This document shows, piece after piece, positions 21,453 to 21,775 of a DNA stretch of 21,775 nt. Made by a program: the position numbers and the translations under genes. Position 1 is the first letter of the stretch; every line of letters begins with the position of its first letter. Source of the stretch: a virus. The DNA lies in IMG/VR virus record IMGVR_UViG_3300031027_000046, positions 1 through 21,775 of that record; one strand, given 5' to 3'. The notes beneath the pieces are model-generated. The model made no database searches. It saw nothing but the letters and a program-made list of their open reading frames with translations, and was not told where the DNA came from.

Positions 21453-21775
21453 ATGGGGATCTACGGTGCCGACTGGGCCGACTACCAGTCCGCCAGGCCC
21501 TCGACCGCCGGACTGGCCTACGGCTTCACGAAGGTCAGTGAGGGCCTGGGCTACGTCAACCCGGAATGGGCCTCGCAGTACCGCACCGCCGTAGCGGCGG
21601 GACTCGTGCCGGGGAAGTACCACTATCCCCACATGGCCAACGCGGCCTCGGCCGAAGTCGACTACTTCCTGGCGCACGCCGACGTGCGGCCCGGTGACCT
21701 ACTGGCTCTGGACTGGGAGGGCAACGGCCCCGGCGAGGCCAACGCCGGGCTGCCGGACTCACAGCTGGCCGCCTT
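21453..21775 (+). CDS. GH25 family lysozyme (endolysin), 3' end beyond window
   Basis: It would hydrolyse the beta-1,4 bond between N-acetylmuramic acid and N-acetylglucosamine. The ATG at 21453 has GGAAGGA upstream. The visible 107 residues start MGIYGADWADYQ, the GH25 first-strand motif with D7, followed by YGFTKVSEG, AAGLVPGKYHYPH, and LALDWEGNG, which holds the D87-W-E89 catalytic pair. There is no signal peptide, so release through a holin is expected. A cell-wall binding domain may lie beyond the right edge. It is on the opposite strand to terS and would be expressed from its own promoter. Confidence 0.92.
   Translation, partial: MGIYGADWADYQSARPSTAGLAYGFTKVSEGLGYVNPEWASQYRTAVAAGLVPGKYHYPHMANAASAEVDYFLAHADVRPGDLLALDWEGNGPGEANAGLPDSQLAA

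Noticed and set aside
21390-21677. N-terminal extension of terS to 21677
   Set aside because: It would be antisense to the GH25 coding region and lacks the GGAGG that precedes the internal ATG at 21389.

Overview
The window is about 21.8 kb of high-GC DNA from a tailed bacteriophage or prophage of an actinobacterium, most likely Streptomyces or a relative. Three things point there: strong G/C preference at third codon positions, frequent GTG starts with stop-start overlaps, and the gene content (small and large terminase, portal, MuF/protease fusion, major capsid protein, GH25 lysin). No host housekeeping gene and no tRNA gene was recognised, so lytic phage, temperate phage and prophage cannot be told apart from this window.

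Layout, read in the direction of late transcription (minus strand, right to left). At the right edge a GH25 lysozyme gene runs off the window on the plus strand. Diverging from it are terS (21389-20796), a small gene encoding only tandem NUMOD3-like DNA-binding repeats (20833-20366), and terL (20345-17973). TerL is split by an intein at its third nuclease acidic motif. That intein carries an HNH endonuclease gene in a different reading frame. Next comes a tightly overlapping accessory operon (17915-13192): holin-like membrane protein, small protein, DUF1360-like protein, beta-helix protein, papain-like peptidase, zinc-ribbon protein, small protein, methyltransferase, minimal nucleotidyltransferase and two small proteins.

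The minus-strand series is then interrupted by a plus-strand cassette (11450-13185). It holds a strong hairpin, a perfect 11-6-11 inverted repeat built like a dif/lox core site, a Cre-like tyrosine recombinase and an unknown protein. Left of it the virion module resumes: portal (11236-9371), a 1105-residue fusion of 2H phosphoesterase, MuF and two protease-like regions (9378-6061), two tiny proteins, the major capsid protein (5699-3897), four probable virion proteins, and a Thr/Ser/Ala/Gly-rich repeat protein truncated by the left edge.

TerS and TerL would package DNA through the portal. The MuF/protease fusion and the capsid protein would build and mature the head. The GH25, papain-like and holin-like proteins would act on the cell envelope. 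The strongest candidates for unusual biology are the Cre-like recombinase with its adjacent 11-6-11 site, the out-of-frame HNH gene nested in the TerL intein, the free-standing NUMOD3 array between terS and terL, and the 2H phosphoesterase domain fused to a head protein.
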